Below, in pieces: positions 1-9,304 of a stretch of DNA of 64,000 nt. The stretch's first letter is position 1. Each line of letters starts with the position of its first letter. Location of the stretch: NCBI RefSeq assembly GCF_028288465.1, contig NZ_JAQBNR010000069.1, positions 1 through 64,000 on the forward strand, written 5' to 3'. Below the pieces are notes generated by a model. The model did no database searches, was not told the origin of the DNA, and saw nothing but the letters and a program-made list of their open reading frames with translations. The translations under genes were made by a program, and so were the position numbers. The DNA is from Ferruginibacter sp. Its GTDB lineage: Bacteria > Bacteroidota > Bacteroidia > Chitinophagales > Chitinophagaceae.

Positions 1-1174
1 CACTATACGCATAAACCCTGCTAAAAGTGCTGCGTTGTCGTTCTGCAATGGTAACAATGCGTAATATTAAGCCCAGGTAAATCAGCATCAGCAAAGTGCT
101 GCCCCAAAAACCAAAATTTTCGCCAACGGATGTAAATATAAAATCTGTATGTTGCTCGGGTACAAAATCTCCCTGTGTTTGCGTGCCTTTTAAAAAACCT
201 TTACCTGCCAAACCTCCTGAGCCAATAGCAATTTTTGACTGCTTTACATTGTAATTCTGCTGATCATTCTTCTTTTGCTTTGCCTTTTCATCGGCTGTAT
301 TAACCAGTTCTCCAGTGTTTTTACCGGCAAAAGGGTTATCAACGCCCACCATACTAAATATACGGTCGGCCTGGTATTTTTTAAATATATGTTTAAATGT
401 AAATGGAACAATAACCCCTACAAACAAAATACAAAAAGCCCAACAGCCAATGATCATCAGCAACAATCCATTGTTACGCCTTATTTGTTTTTTATTTATA
501 AAAAGTGCCAGCACGCCCAATGCGCTGAAAGCAATCAGCAATGTTTTAGTACTTAACAATAGCGAGGCTACTAACAATACTGCCATCGCAGCGCCGACTA
601 TCAGGTATCCCGGCGGCAATCCTTCGCGGTACATAGGGATCAGAAAAGAAAAATATACGAGTGCCAATCCGGTTTCTCCCTGCAGTATTGACAGTGCTGC
701 CGGCGTAAAAGAAATTGCAGCAGCCACCAGCTGTGCCGCCGGCCTGGTAAAATTAGTTTCCGTCATCGACAGAAATTTTGCCAGTGCCAAAGCCGTAAAT
801 ATTTTACATAATTCAACCGGCTGCAGATTCATAAAACCCAATGGTATCCAGCTTTTGGATCCTTTAATCTCCTTTCCTACAACAAAGGTGGCCAATATCA
901 ATGCAATACCTATCAGGTAAGATAAATTGGCAGTGGCGGTAAATAACTTACTGTCGGTTAACAAAATAAAAGAAGCGAGTATTATACAGGCACCAAAATA
1001 AAACAATTGCTTACTATAGTTTTTTTTAAACCCTAAAAAACTTTGCAATACTCCGTCTCCATTCCGGTATTCTACAGAAAAGATACACAACAGACCTATG
1101 GCCACCAACGTGGCGTACAGCCATATCAACAACCAGTCAACTCCTTTTCCTATTTCCGGACTTTTCTGATACAT
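1..1174 (-). CDS. rodA: RodA, SEDS-family peptidoglycan polymerase (partial, C-terminus off the left edge)
   Basis: RodA polymerises lipid II into glycan strands in the inner membrane and works with PBP2 in the elongation machine. The frame opens at ATG 1174 (MYQKSPEIGKGVDW), 6 nt after the mrdA stop, and stays open for about 391 codons to the window edge. Several hydrophobic segments are visible, plus the SEDS-type blocks KGSKSWIPLGFMNLQP and FVPEQHTDFIFTSVGEN. A charged Lys/Gln-rich stretch precedes the second block. It is the last gene visible in the mreB-mreC-mreD-mrdA-rodA cluster, so it is probably co-transcribed with them. The family call is firm; the missing C-terminus cannot be judged. 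Confidence 0.95.
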   Translation of the reverse strand, partial: MYQKSPEIGKGVDWLLIWLYATLVAIGLLCIFSVEYRNGDGVLQSFLGFKKNYSKQLFYFGACIILASFILLTDSKLFTATANLSYLIGIALILATFVVGKEIKGSKSWIPLGFMNLQPVELCKIFTALALAKFLSMTETNFTRPAAQLVAAAISFTPAALSILQGETGLALVYFSFLIPMYREGLPPGYLIVGAAMAVLLVASLLLSTKTLLIAFSALGVLALFINKKQIRRNNGLLLMIIGCWAFCILFVGVIVPFTFKHIFKKYQADRIFSMVGVDNPFAGKNTGELVNTADEKAKQKKNDQQNYNVKQSKIAIGSGGLAGKGFLKGTQTQGDFVPEQHTDFIFTSVGENFGFWGSTLLMLIYLGLILRIVTIAERQRSTFSRVYAYS

Positions 1175-1180
1175 TTCATT

Positions 1181-3325
1181 TTAATTTTTTACGGTGTCTT
1201 TCGGCTCCGGCTTTCTTTTTTCGTTGGGCAAAACTGCATCTGTATTCATTCCCGGGAAATTATTGTTGCTGTCTTTTTTAGGCAATTCTTTTTTTGTGGT
1301 ACTGTCAGCATCTTTCTTGATTTTATCCAATAAATCTGATTCATCGTCCTGCTCCAGTTCCATGGTATCTTTTATCCCTTTAAGATAGCCTTTTGCAACC
1401 ATGTAAGCTGAATCTTTCAAATGCCGCAATGAGTCCTGGGTTTTTATAGCAGCATAAATGCGGGCAGGTATCAAATTAAGGTTGGACAACTGTTCAACTT
1501 GTGCCAGCCTTGCTGTGCCAGTAATAGAGTCTTTTAAATATTTTTCAATCATCAACCCGACAATTGGCGCTGCATAAGTGCCCCCAAATTTTCCGCTGTT
1601 TTCTACAACACACATTATAGCAATTTTGGGATTATCTCTTGGGGCAAAGCCACAAAAGAACGCATGGTTAGGTTGTTTCACCAAACCAATATAATTTTCA
1701 ACTGTACCCGTTTTACCACAAATGCTAATTCCTTCTACTTTGGCGCCTAAACCTGTACCTCTTTCAACCACCCCCTCCATTCCATCATGAACTGCCTCGA
1801 AAACACTATCTGGAATATCAATGGCGTTGTGCTTTTCTTTAAAGGTCGCCAACATATTAAATTTGTCACCTCCTTCAATGGAATCAACTACATGAGGAGT
1901 TTTATACCACCCTTTATTGGCAATGTATGCCATCTCGTTGGCAACCTGTAAGGGAGTAACATTTACCTCGCCCTGCCCAATACTCACAGAAACAAAATTG
2001 CAATAGTTCCATCTTCCTTCTCCATATCTTTTTGGACTGTTGAAATAATCCGCCGTTGGAATAAATCCCTTTTTTTCTGCGGGCACATCTACACCCAATC
2101 TATGTCCCAGACCAAAGGCATACATATACCTGTCCCAGTTGGAAAGACTGCTGTCGATAGTTGGGTATTTGGGATTGTTGATCACTTTTTGCATAACTGT
2201 GGCGAAATAAGTATTATCGGACACAGTTATAGCCCCGCGCAGATCAAAAACACCTTTGTCTAAGCATTTTGGCTTCCCTGTTCCGCAACCATAAAAGGCT
2301 CCGGAGCAGGCTACTTTGAAATGGGTATTGATAACACCTTCATGCAGACCTATCAATGCCTGAAGCGTTTTAAAAGTTGAACCCGGGGAATAGGTTGCCC
2401 CCACAGTTCTGTTTAACAATGGAAGGGCCGGGTTCAAAAAAAGTTCCGAAAAATGCTTCCGCCTCTCACTGCCTGAAAGAAATTTCGGCTTGTAAGTTGG
2501 AGCACTTACCATTGCCAATATACCTCCGGTTCTGGGGTCGAGGGCTACGATAGAACCTAGTTTATTTTGCATCAGTTTTTCGCCCAGTTCCTGCAATTCA
2601 ATGTCAATGGATGTATGCATATTCTGGCCTGCAATTGCTGCTGTGTCAAACTTTCCATTCTCTAATTTTTCCGTCAGACGGTTTTTATTATCTCTTTTCC
2701 AATATTCAATGCCTCTTACTCCCATCAATACTTTTTCATAACTGCGTTCAATGCCCGTCATACCGGCATAATCGCCGGATACATATCCTTCATCCTTATG
2801 TTTTTTTAAAAAATTAGTATCTACTTCTGCCGTATATCCCAGCACATTGGCGGCGGCATCGTACGGATAACTTCTTACAGACCGTTCCTGCAAATAAAAA
2901 GCCGGGGCGAATTTGTACATCACCTCATTGAGCATAGCCATCTTGGAATCGCTTAACAGCGGTTCAAAAACAGATGGCCGGGTTCTGCCATTTTTAATAA
3001 TTAGCTCCACAACTCTTTTGTTAAACTGGGCTGTATCTATATCCAATATTCTGCACATGGCTAAAGTGTCAACGCCTTTTAATTTATTAGGTGCCAGCAT
3101 TAAATCATAAATGGTAGTATTTTGTAACAGTACGTTATTATGGCGATCGTATACTATTCCCCTGTCAGGATAAACTACCTTGCGGAATTTTCCCTGGTCA
3201 TCGGCCATAATTTTGTATTTGGATGAAATCACCTGCAGGGAAAAAAGCCTTGCGATGATCACCACAAACATAACAGCAAAGGTCAAGCGAATTACGTTCT
3301 GGCGGGACTGGTTAAAAACAGACAA
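1181..3325 (-). CDS. mrdA: Penicillin-binding protein 2 (elongation transpeptidase)
   Basis: Class B PBP of 714 residues that cross-links peptidoglycan during cell elongation, paired with RodA. One N-terminal membrane anchor (about residues 13-31) is followed by a dimerisation region and the transpeptidase domain. All three active-site motifs are present: STFK at 316-319 (Ser316 nucleophile), SDN at 369-371 and KTG at 538-540. The C-terminal tail after about residue 650 is a Lys/Asp-rich, probably disordered extension, as is common in Bacteroidota. It lies 6 nt before rodA and about 100 nt after mreD, in the classic mre-mrd order. Confidence 0.96.
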   Translation of the reverse strand: MSVFNQSRQNVIRLTFAVMFVVIIARLFSLQVISSKYKIMADDQGKFRKVVYPDRGIVYDRHNNVLLQNTTIYDLMLAPNKLKGVDTLAMCRILDIDTAQFNKRVVELIIKNGRTRPSVFEPLLSDSKMAMLNEVMYKFAPAFYLQERSVRSYPYDAAANVLGYTAEVDTNFLKKHKDEGYVSGDYAGMTGIERSYEKVLMGVRGIEYWKRDNKNRLTEKLENGKFDTAAIAGQNMHTSIDIELQELGEKLMQNKLGSIVALDPRTGGILAMVSAPTYKPKFLSGSERRKHFSELFLNPALPLLNRTVGATYSPGSTFKTLQALIGLHEGVINTHFKVACSGAFYGCGTGKPKCLDKGVFDLRGAITVSDNTYFATVMQKVINNPKYPTIDSSLSNWDRYMYAFGLGHRLGVDVPAEKKGFIPTADYFNSPKRYGEGRWNYCNFVSVSIGQGEVNVTPLQVANEMAYIANKGWYKTPHVVDSIEGGDKFNMLATFKEKHNAIDIPDSVFEAVHDGMEGVVERGTGLGAKVEGISICGKTGTVENYIGLVKQPNHAFFCGFAPRDNPKIAIMCVVENSGKFGGTYAAPIVGLMIEKYLKDSITGTARLAQVEQLSNLNLIPARIYAAIKTQDSLRHLKDSAYMVAKGYLKGIKDTMELEQDDESDLLDKIKKDADSTTKKELPKKDSNNNFPGMNTDAVLPNEKRKPEPKDTVKN

Positions 3326-3427
3326 TTTTTATGGTTTAATTTATTCTTAATTGAATTTAAATGCCGGCGTACTTAACCAAATTTAAACTATAGTAGGGCC
3401 ATTTAAACAAACCTGAAGCATTATAAT

Positions 3428-3961
3428 TCAAATAGTGTTGGTACGGAATTTTTGTTTTCTTGAAAACAGCAATTCAGCGATTATAATAAGTAGCAGGCTG
3501 ATGAGTGTAGAAAACAATGTTTTTACGATAAATTCCCAGAAATTCCCAAATTGCAGGGCTTCAAGCATAAAAAGCCAGCTATTATGCAGCAGGGTTAGTA
3601 CGCCGGCATATACTATATAGGGTATAAAACCGCCCATGCTTTTCAGCGATGGTTCTTCGTAGTTGGTATCTGCGCCTTCATGCGGCAACATAATATTTAT
3701 TATAAAGGGCCGCACATAGGCTATCAGTACACAGGCTGACGCGTGAAAACCGGGATTATGCCGGAAACTGTCCAATGCAAAACCAAGTAAAAAAGCCAGC
3801 ACCATTTGCAGGGTGCGGCTGAAATTAAAGGGCATCCAGAAGATAAATAAAATGTAGATATAGGGCGTTACCATGTAACTTAAATGCACCCTGTCCAGCA
3901 CAAAAAATTGTACCAGTATCAGTAAAATAAAACGTAGAATATTTTTAACCAGAGTACTCAT
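3428..3961 (-). CDS. mreD: Rod-shape protein MreD
   Basis: Small inner-membrane protein of 177 residues with about five hydrophobic segments, the usual size for MreD. It is a scaffold partner of MreC in the elongasome and has no known enzymatic role. Sequence identity between MreD proteins is low, so the call rests on the hydrophobic profile, the length and its fixed place between mreC (17 nt upstream) and mrdA. The ATG at 3961 directly follows the mreC stop region, which supports this start and co-transcription. Confidence 0.9.
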   Translation of the reverse strand: MSTLVKNILRFILLILVQFFVLDRVHLSYMVTPYIYILFIFWMPFNFSRTLQMVLAFLLGFALDSFRHNPGFHASACVLIAYVRPFIINIMLPHEGADTNYEEPSLKSMGGFIPYIVYAGVLTLLHNSWLFMLEALQFGNFWEFIVKTLFSTLISLLLIIIAELLFSRKQKFRTNTI

Positions 3962-3978
3962 CGATGCCGCCGCTGCAA

Positions 3979-4842
3979 TTAATTATTAATTTTAGATTTT
4001 GCTTTTTCCACCAATTTATTAATCTCTTCCCGCTGATAATTATCAATAGCATATACGTGCTGAAGATTATAAAAATTGGCTGTTGATTTTATTTTGATGA
4101 TGTAGTTATTGGAACTTTTTTCCGGTAATACCTCTTCCACTGTGCCAATCATTAATCCATAAGGAAAAGTAGTAGTGATGCCGCTTGTAACCACTGTATC
4201 TCCTTTGGCTACTTTTGCACTCTTTCTTACATTGATCATGGACAGATAATTTGGTTCCTTTCCATCCCAAACTATGGTACCACCTCCCTGCGGATCATTC
4301 TTTAGCAACGCATTGATGCGGCTGTCTTTATGCAGCATGCTCATAACTACGGCGAAATTGTCACTTACATCCGTTACAATTCCCACTACGCCATTGTTTG
4401 TATCTATTACGCCTTCGTCTTTTTTTAGTTGCTGTGCGGCACCCCGTCCTAAAACAATAAAATTACTTTGTGACGTAACAGAATTTGATACTACCTTGGC
4501 CGCCTGGTAAGCCCATTTACGGTGATTGCCAAGTGTGTCATATGGAATTGAATCAGTTACGACTTTTACTGAGGTATCCGGTGTTTCAAAATCTGCTTTA
4601 GCCGTATTGCGTAGCCGCTCATTTTCTTTTACCAGTTGCTGATTTGCTTTCTTTAACTGCAGATAATAATCTACTTTATTGTATTGTTCATTTACCCGGC
4701 CTGTTACTTCATTTACGTACACAGAAGCTATCGCATTGTGGTAACGGTTATAATGAACAATTAAATAAATGCAAAACACCTGTAGCAACAGGAAGAAAAT
4801 GAAATTAAAATACCTGCGAATGAAAAGAAAGATATTACGCAT
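3979..4842 (-). CDS. mreC: Rod-shape protein MreC
   Basis: Bitopic protein linking cytoplasmic MreB to periplasmic PBP2. A membrane segment near residues 12-30 follows MRNIFLFIRRYFNF. A coiled-coil stretch (about 55-85) and the beta-rich MreC core come next, with GVVGIVTDVSDNFAVV and the GDTVVTSGITTTFPYG block. The frame is open to an ATG at 4866, but the internal ATG at 4842 gives the N-terminus typical of Bacteroidota MreC, so I chose 4842 (287 residues). It lies between mreB (129 nt upstream) and mreD. Confidence 0.93.
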   Translation of the reverse strand: MRNIFLFIRRYFNFIFFLLLQVFCIYLIVHYNRYHNAIASVYVNEVTGRVNEQYNKVDYYLQLKKANQQLVKENERLRNTAKADFETPDTSVKVVTDSIPYDTLGNHRKWAYQAAKVVSNSVTSQSNFIVLGRGAAQQLKKDEGVIDTNNGVVGIVTDVSDNFAVVMSMLHKDSRINALLKNDPQGGGTIVWDGKEPNYLSMINVRKSAKVAKGDTVVTSGITTTFPYGLMIGTVEEVLPEKSSNNYIIKIKSTANFYNLQHVYAIDNYQREEINKLVEKAKSKINN

Positions 4843-4971
4843 GAAGCAGTCCTCCAAATCTCTCAAAGGGAGAGCAACTTGAGTATATGATATGTAGCAC
4901 AGTTTTCAAAACAAAAGAACTTAACGCACGAACAATAAAGAAGATAATTCAGGCAAAAAGCTGTGCCGTGG

Positions 4972-5997
4972 CTATCGCATTACAAAAGGATATTTATCAT
5001 AATTTTTTAGTGCGATGCCTGTGCCTCTTACCACACTTTTCAGCGGATCGTCTGCGACGTGTACCGGTAATTTTATTTTCGCGGCAATGCGTTTATCCAG
5101 CCCACGCAGTAAAGCGCCGCCACCTGTAAGATAAAGGCCACGACGGTAAATATCGGCAGCCAGTTCCGGAGGTGTTGTTTCCAATGCCTTTAGTATAGCC
5201 TCTTCTATTTTAAAAATACTTTTATCTAACGCTTCAGCCACTTCCTGAAAGCTTACCATCACCTGCTTTGGAATACCTGTTACCAAATCACGTCCGTTTA
5301 CAGGGATGTCATCCGGTGGATTTTCGAGATCTTTCATTGCTGCACCCACCTGTATCTTAATCTGTTCTGCAGTACGTTCGCCAATCAGCAGGCTATGGTA
5401 ACGGCGGAGCGCTTCCATAATATCAGCTGTAAATTCATCACCAGCAATACGAATGCTTTGATCACACACTATACCCGCCAATGCAATTACAGTAATACCG
5501 GTAGTACCACCGCCAATGTCAATGATCATATTTCCAACAGGTTCTTCCACATCTATGCCAATACCCAACGCAGCCGCCATTGGTTCGTGCAAAAGATAAA
5601 CTTCTTTGGCCCCGGCTTGTTCAGCACTATCACGCACCGCACGCTTTTCAACTTCAGTAATACTGCTGGGTATACAAATCATCATGCGCCAGCTGGGCGC
5701 AAACAGTGGTTTCTTGGGATAGATCATTTTAATCATTTCCCGTATCATTAATTCCGCAGCATTAAAATCGGCAATTACACCATCTTTTAACGGTCGTACC
5801 GTCCGTATACTTTCATGGGTTTTTTCATGCATCATCAATGCCTTTTTACCCACCGCTAAAATATTTTTAGGATTGTTTCTGTCTAGGGCAACAATGGAAG
5901 GCTCGTTTACAACAACTTCATCGTTAAAGATTATCAGGGTATTTGCAGTGCCCAAATCCATGGCAATTTCCTGTGTGAAAAAATTAAAAAGACCCAT
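4972..5997 (-). CDS. mreB: Rod-shape-determining actin-like protein MreB
   Basis: Bacterial actin of 341 residues that forms membrane-bound filaments and positions the elongation machinery. Actin-fold nucleotide-binding motifs are clear: phosphate-1 loop DLGTANTLI near residue 15, phosphate-2 block DIGGGTTGITVIAL near residue 165, and the adenosine motif LTGGGALLRGLD near residue 290. The N-terminal MGLFNFFTQEIAMDLG matches standard MreB starts. It is the first gene of the mre-mrd cluster, so the cluster promoter should lie in the 246-nt gap to purD. I found no clean TAnnTTTG box there. Confidence 0.97.
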   Translation of the reverse strand: MGLFNFFTQEIAMDLGTANTLIIFNDEVVVNEPSIVALDRNNPKNILAVGKKALMMHEKTHESIRTVRPLKDGVIADFNAAELMIREMIKMIYPKKPLFAPSWRMMICIPSSITEVEKRAVRDSAEQAGAKEVYLLHEPMAAALGIGIDVEEPVGNMIIDIGGGTTGITVIALAGIVCDQSIRIAGDEFTADIMEALRRYHSLLIGERTAEQIKIQVGAAMKDLENPPDDIPVNGRDLVTGIPKQVMVSFQEVAEALDKSIFKIEEAILKALETTPPELAADIYRRGLYLTGGGALLRGLDKRIAAKIKLPVHVADDPLKSVVRGTGIALKNYDKYPFVMR

Positions 5998-6243
5998 AAA
6001 TTATTTTAGAGAAAAAAGAATGTGAGATAATGAACGCAAAGTTGAACTAATTTATTTGAATTAACAATGACAAATACTTTATTTTCAAACAATTTACAGA
6101 ATGGTTTTAACTAATCACCAAAGGATGAAAACCGTGCCTGCAAAGTGTCCTGCTAATTTTTTTAGTTGTTGTTATAAACCTCTCCGCCCGGGTTACTTTA
6201 CCTGATAGTTTTATTACAAGAATGATAATAGATACGGTACAGA

Positions 6244-7524
6244 TTACCTGAATTCAAATCCAATATCTTCCCTGAAATACATGCCATCAAAATGTATCTG
6301 CTCCAGCATATAATTCGATTGCTCTGCAGCCTCAACAAGATTGTTTCCAAAGGAAGTTACGGCTAAAACTCTTCCACCGCTGGTTACTACCTGATCACCA
6401 TTCAGCCTGGTTCCGGCATGAAATATCATTGTGTTATCGAGCCTTGTATCATCAAGACCATTTATCACTTTGCCTGTTTCATGATCATTGGGATATCCCC
6501 CGCTAACCGCCATCACTGTTACCGCACTTTGTTTACTGGTAATGATTTCGATCTCGTTTAACCGTTGTTGTGCGGTAGCGGATAAAACTGCTATCAGGTC
6601 ATTTTCAATCCGCGGAATAATTACTTCAGTTTCCGGATCTCCCAGGCGGCAGTTGTATTCTATCACGAAAGGTTCTCCCTTTACATTAATCAGGCCAATA
6701 AAAACAAATCCTTTATAATCGAGTGCTTCTTTTTGCAAACCTTCAATGGTAGGCCTGATAATTTTTTCGGTAACAGTCTTCATGTAAGCAGCATCAGCAA
6801 ATGGCACCGGACTTACAGCACCCATACCACCGGTATTAGGACCGGTATCCCCAACGCCAATTTTTTTATAGTCTTTGGCCTCAGGCAGTACAACGAAATT
6901 TATACCATCAGTCAGTACAAAAACGCTTAGTTCAATACCATCCAGAAATTGTTCTATTACCACCCTTTTACCAGCTTCGCCAAATTTTGACTGCTGTATC
7001 ATTAACTGAAATTCTGCCAGGGCCTCGATGTGGTTATTGCAAATAAGTACCCCTTTTCCGGCTGCAAGCCCATCTGCCTTTAAAACAATTGGTAAGGGAT
7101 GATTGCGGATATAAGCAATACCTTCCTCATATGAAGTGGAATCAAATTCCTTGTATGCAGCCGTTGGAATATGATGCCGCTGCATAAATGCCTTTGCAAA
7201 TGCCTTACTGCCTTCAAGCTGTGCAGCTTCTTTTGAAGGGCCAATCACTTCAATATGTGCGGTATCAGTGCGGTTTTTAAAATAATCGTAAATGCCTTTT
7301 ACCAATGGCTCTTCCGGTCCTACTATCACCATCGCTACGTTATTGGCAAGGCAAAAAGCGGCCTGTGCTTCAAAATCAGTTACGGCAATTGGCACATTTG
7401 TTCCAAACTGTGGCGTACCTGCATTGCCGGGAGCAATAAATAACTTATCACAAAGCGAACTTTTGTTTATTTTCCAGGCCAATGTATGCTCTCTTCCCCC
7501 ACCGCCCACTAATAATATATTCAT
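6244..7524 (-). CDS. purD: Phosphoribosylamine-glycine ligase (GAR synthetase)
   Basis: ATP-grasp enzyme of 426 residues that joins glycine to 5-phosphoribosylamine in step two of purine synthesis. N-terminal MNILLVGGGGREHTLAWK is the family signature. The ATP-grasp core carries LPIVLKADGLAAGKGV, and the metal/substrate block reads NCRLGDPETEVI. The length is normal. It is a stand-alone gene divergent from the peptide transporter at 7718, and the 193-nt space between them must hold both promoters. Confidence 0.97.
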   Translation of the reverse strand: MNILLVGGGGREHTLAWKINKSSLCDKLFIAPGNAGTPQFGTNVPIAVTDFEAQAAFCLANNVAMVIVGPEEPLVKGIYDYFKNRTDTAHIEVIGPSKEAAQLEGSKAFAKAFMQRHHIPTAAYKEFDSTSYEEGIAYIRNHPLPIVLKADGLAAGKGVLICNNHIEALAEFQLMIQQSKFGEAGKRVVIEQFLDGIELSVFVLTDGINFVVLPEAKDYKKIGVGDTGPNTGGMGAVSPVPFADAAYMKTVTEKIIRPTIEGLQKEALDYKGFVFIGLINVKGEPFVIEYNCRLGDPETEVIIPRIENDLIAVLSATAQQRLNEIEIITSKQSAVTVMAVSGGYPNDHETGKVINGLDDTRLDNTMIFHAGTRLNGDQVVTSGGRVLAVTSFGNNLVEAAEQSNYMLEQIHFDGMYFREDIGFEFR

Positions 7525-7649
7525 GTAATTAATTTAAATGTTGGTGAAATCTATGGGCTGCGAATTTAAAGCAGCCACCACTGTAAACCATAATTTTTTT
7601 AATCGCCATGGTACTGCGAATTTTATTTTTAGAGAAATAATTGCACGGC

Positions 7650-7680
7650 TTGTCTTACTTAAAAGAAATTAGCTACTTTG
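7650..7680 (+). promoter_or_regulatory. Possible promoter of the POT-OPT transporter pair
   Basis: A TTG at 7650-7652, a 20-nt spacer and CTACTTTG at 7673-7680 resemble the Bacteroidota pattern TTG-N20-TAnnTTTG. The TTTG half and the spacing fit, but the TA dinucleotide does not. The site is 37 nt before the ATG at 7718. Confidence 0.3.
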
Positions 7681-7717
7681 AGCGATAAAAATCAATGTTC
7701 ACCAGCAAAAAAAATAT

Positions 7718-9286
7718 ATGACTGAACAGGTAAAAACCACAGGCCACCCAAAAGGATTGTATGTACTGTTTGCAACAGAAATGTGGGAGCGCTTCAACTT
7801 CTATGGTATGAGGGCAATGCTTGTACTGTTTATGACCAAGGCTTTACTTTTTGATGATCATTTTTCATCCAACCTTTATGGTAGTTATATCGGTTTTATT
7901 TATCTATCTCCTTTATTGGGTGGGTATATTGCCGATCGTTTCTGGGGTAATAAAAGATCCATTTTGGTTGGTGGGCTAGTGATGGCAATAGGTGAGTTGA
8001 TTTTATTTTTTTGCGGGTCTGTTTATGCTTCTTCACCGGGCTTGTCGCAGGTTCTTTTTTATTCCGGATTGGGCTTTATGATTGCTGGTAATGGCTTTTT
8101 TAAACCAAATATTTCTTCGCTGGTTGGACAGCTTTACCTGGAAGGTGATAATCGTAAAGATGCTGCATATACTATTTTTTACATGGGCATTAATGTTGGA
8201 GGAATGGTAGGACCACTCATTTGCGGACTGGTGGGACAGACCGGCAATCCGGCAGATTTTAGATGGGCTTTTTTGGTTGGATGTGTAGCAATGTTATTGA
8301 GCCTGCTGATCCAAAAATTGTTTCATGATAAATATGTAAAATCTCCGGATGGAAATATTCTTGGATTAACCCCGGGAACTACAAAGGTGGTTGAAGACCC
8401 TTTAACACATGTTGATCACAAGTTGGCTAAAAAACCATCAGCTACCTGGCTTAACCCAGCTTTTATTGCAATAGGTACTTTGCTATTTGCTGCAGTTATG
8501 ATTGGCGCCATGTATCTTGATACAAAGTGGAGCTATCTTTTCTATCTTCTTTCGGCTAGTTTTCTATTTATTATTATCCTCATTTTTTCTGATAAGAATC
8601 TTACGGCTCATGAAAAGCAGCGGATATGGGTAATGGTAATTATAGCAGTCTTTGTTGTTTTCTTTTGGGGTGCTTACGAGCAAACCGGTGCTTCATTGGT
8701 ATTTTTTGCAGATCGGCAAACCAATCTCAATTTATGGCCTGGCTACTCAATGCCTTCCAGCTACTTTCAGTCTTTTAACTCTGCTTTCATCATTATATTA
8801 GCGCCCATTTTAGCGTGGATCTGGCTGAAAATGGGAAAAAAACAACCCTCTACTCCTGCTAAAATGGGCTTAGGTCTTATTTTACTTGCTTCCGGTTATT
8901 TATGGATCGCTTATGGCGTAAAAGATGTGCAAGCCAATGTACAGGTGAGTATGATTTGGCTTACAGGCATGTACCTGTTACACACGTTAGGCGAGTTGTG
9001 TCTCTCACCGATCGGTCTTTCATTGTTCAATAAATTGTCGCCGCTTCGTTTTGCTTCACTGTTGATGGCAGTATGGTTTTTGGGGAATGCAGGTGGTAAT
9101 AAACTGGCTGGTGTTTTAAGTTCACTCTATCCCTCAGAAGGAAAAACAACTTCTTTTCTTGGATACCAGATTTCAAATCTTTATGAGTTTTTTATGTTGT
9201 TTGTTGTAATGGCCGGAATAGCGGGCATCATTCTTCTTTTGTTATCTAACCGCCTAAAGAAAATGATGTCCTTGATTGAAGAGTAA
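7718..9286 (+). CDS. Proton-dependent oligopeptide transporter (POT/PTR2 family)
   Basis: Major-facilitator peptide:proton symporter of the inner membrane, 522 residues with about 14 hydrophobic segments. The proton-coupling motif ExxERF is intact (Glu21, Glu24, Arg25 in EMWERFNFYG). Both PTR2 signatures are visible: GNGFFKPNISSLVGQLY and FYMGINVGGMVGPLICG. It probably imports di- and tripeptides. It is followed after 18 nt by an OPT-family transporter on the same strand, so the two are likely one operon devoted to peptide uptake. Confidence 0.95.
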   Translation: MTEQVKTTGHPKGLYVLFATEMWERFNFYGMRAMLVLFMTKALLFDDHFSSNLYGSYIGFIYLSPLLGGYIADRFWGNKRSILVGGLVMAIGELILFFCGSVYASSPGLSQVLFYSGLGFMIAGNGFFKPNISSLVGQLYLEGDNRKDAAYTIFYMGINVGGMVGPLICGLVGQTGNPADFRWAFLVGCVAMLLSLLIQKLFHDKYVKSPDGNILGLTPGTTKVVEDPLTHVDHKLAKKPSATWLNPAFIAIGTLLFAAVMIGAMYLDTKWSYLFYLLSASFLFIIILIFSDKNLTAHEKQRIWVMVIIAVFVVFFWGAYEQTGASLVFFADRQTNLNLWPGYSMPSSYFQSFNSAFIIILAPILAWIWLKMGKKQPSTPAKMGLGLILLASGYLWIAYGVKDVQANVQVSMIWLTGMYLLHTLGELCLSPIGLSLFNKLSPLRFASLLMAVWFLGNAGGNKLAGVLSSLYPSEGKTTSFLGYQISNLYEFFMLFVVMAGIAGIILLLLSNRLKKMMSLIEE

Positions 9287-9304
9287 TCTTAAAAAAGTTT
9301 TATC

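Noticed and set aside
315..920. Plus-strand 201-codon frame
   Set aside because: It is the antisense shadow of rodA, whose minus-strand translation matches the SEDS family.
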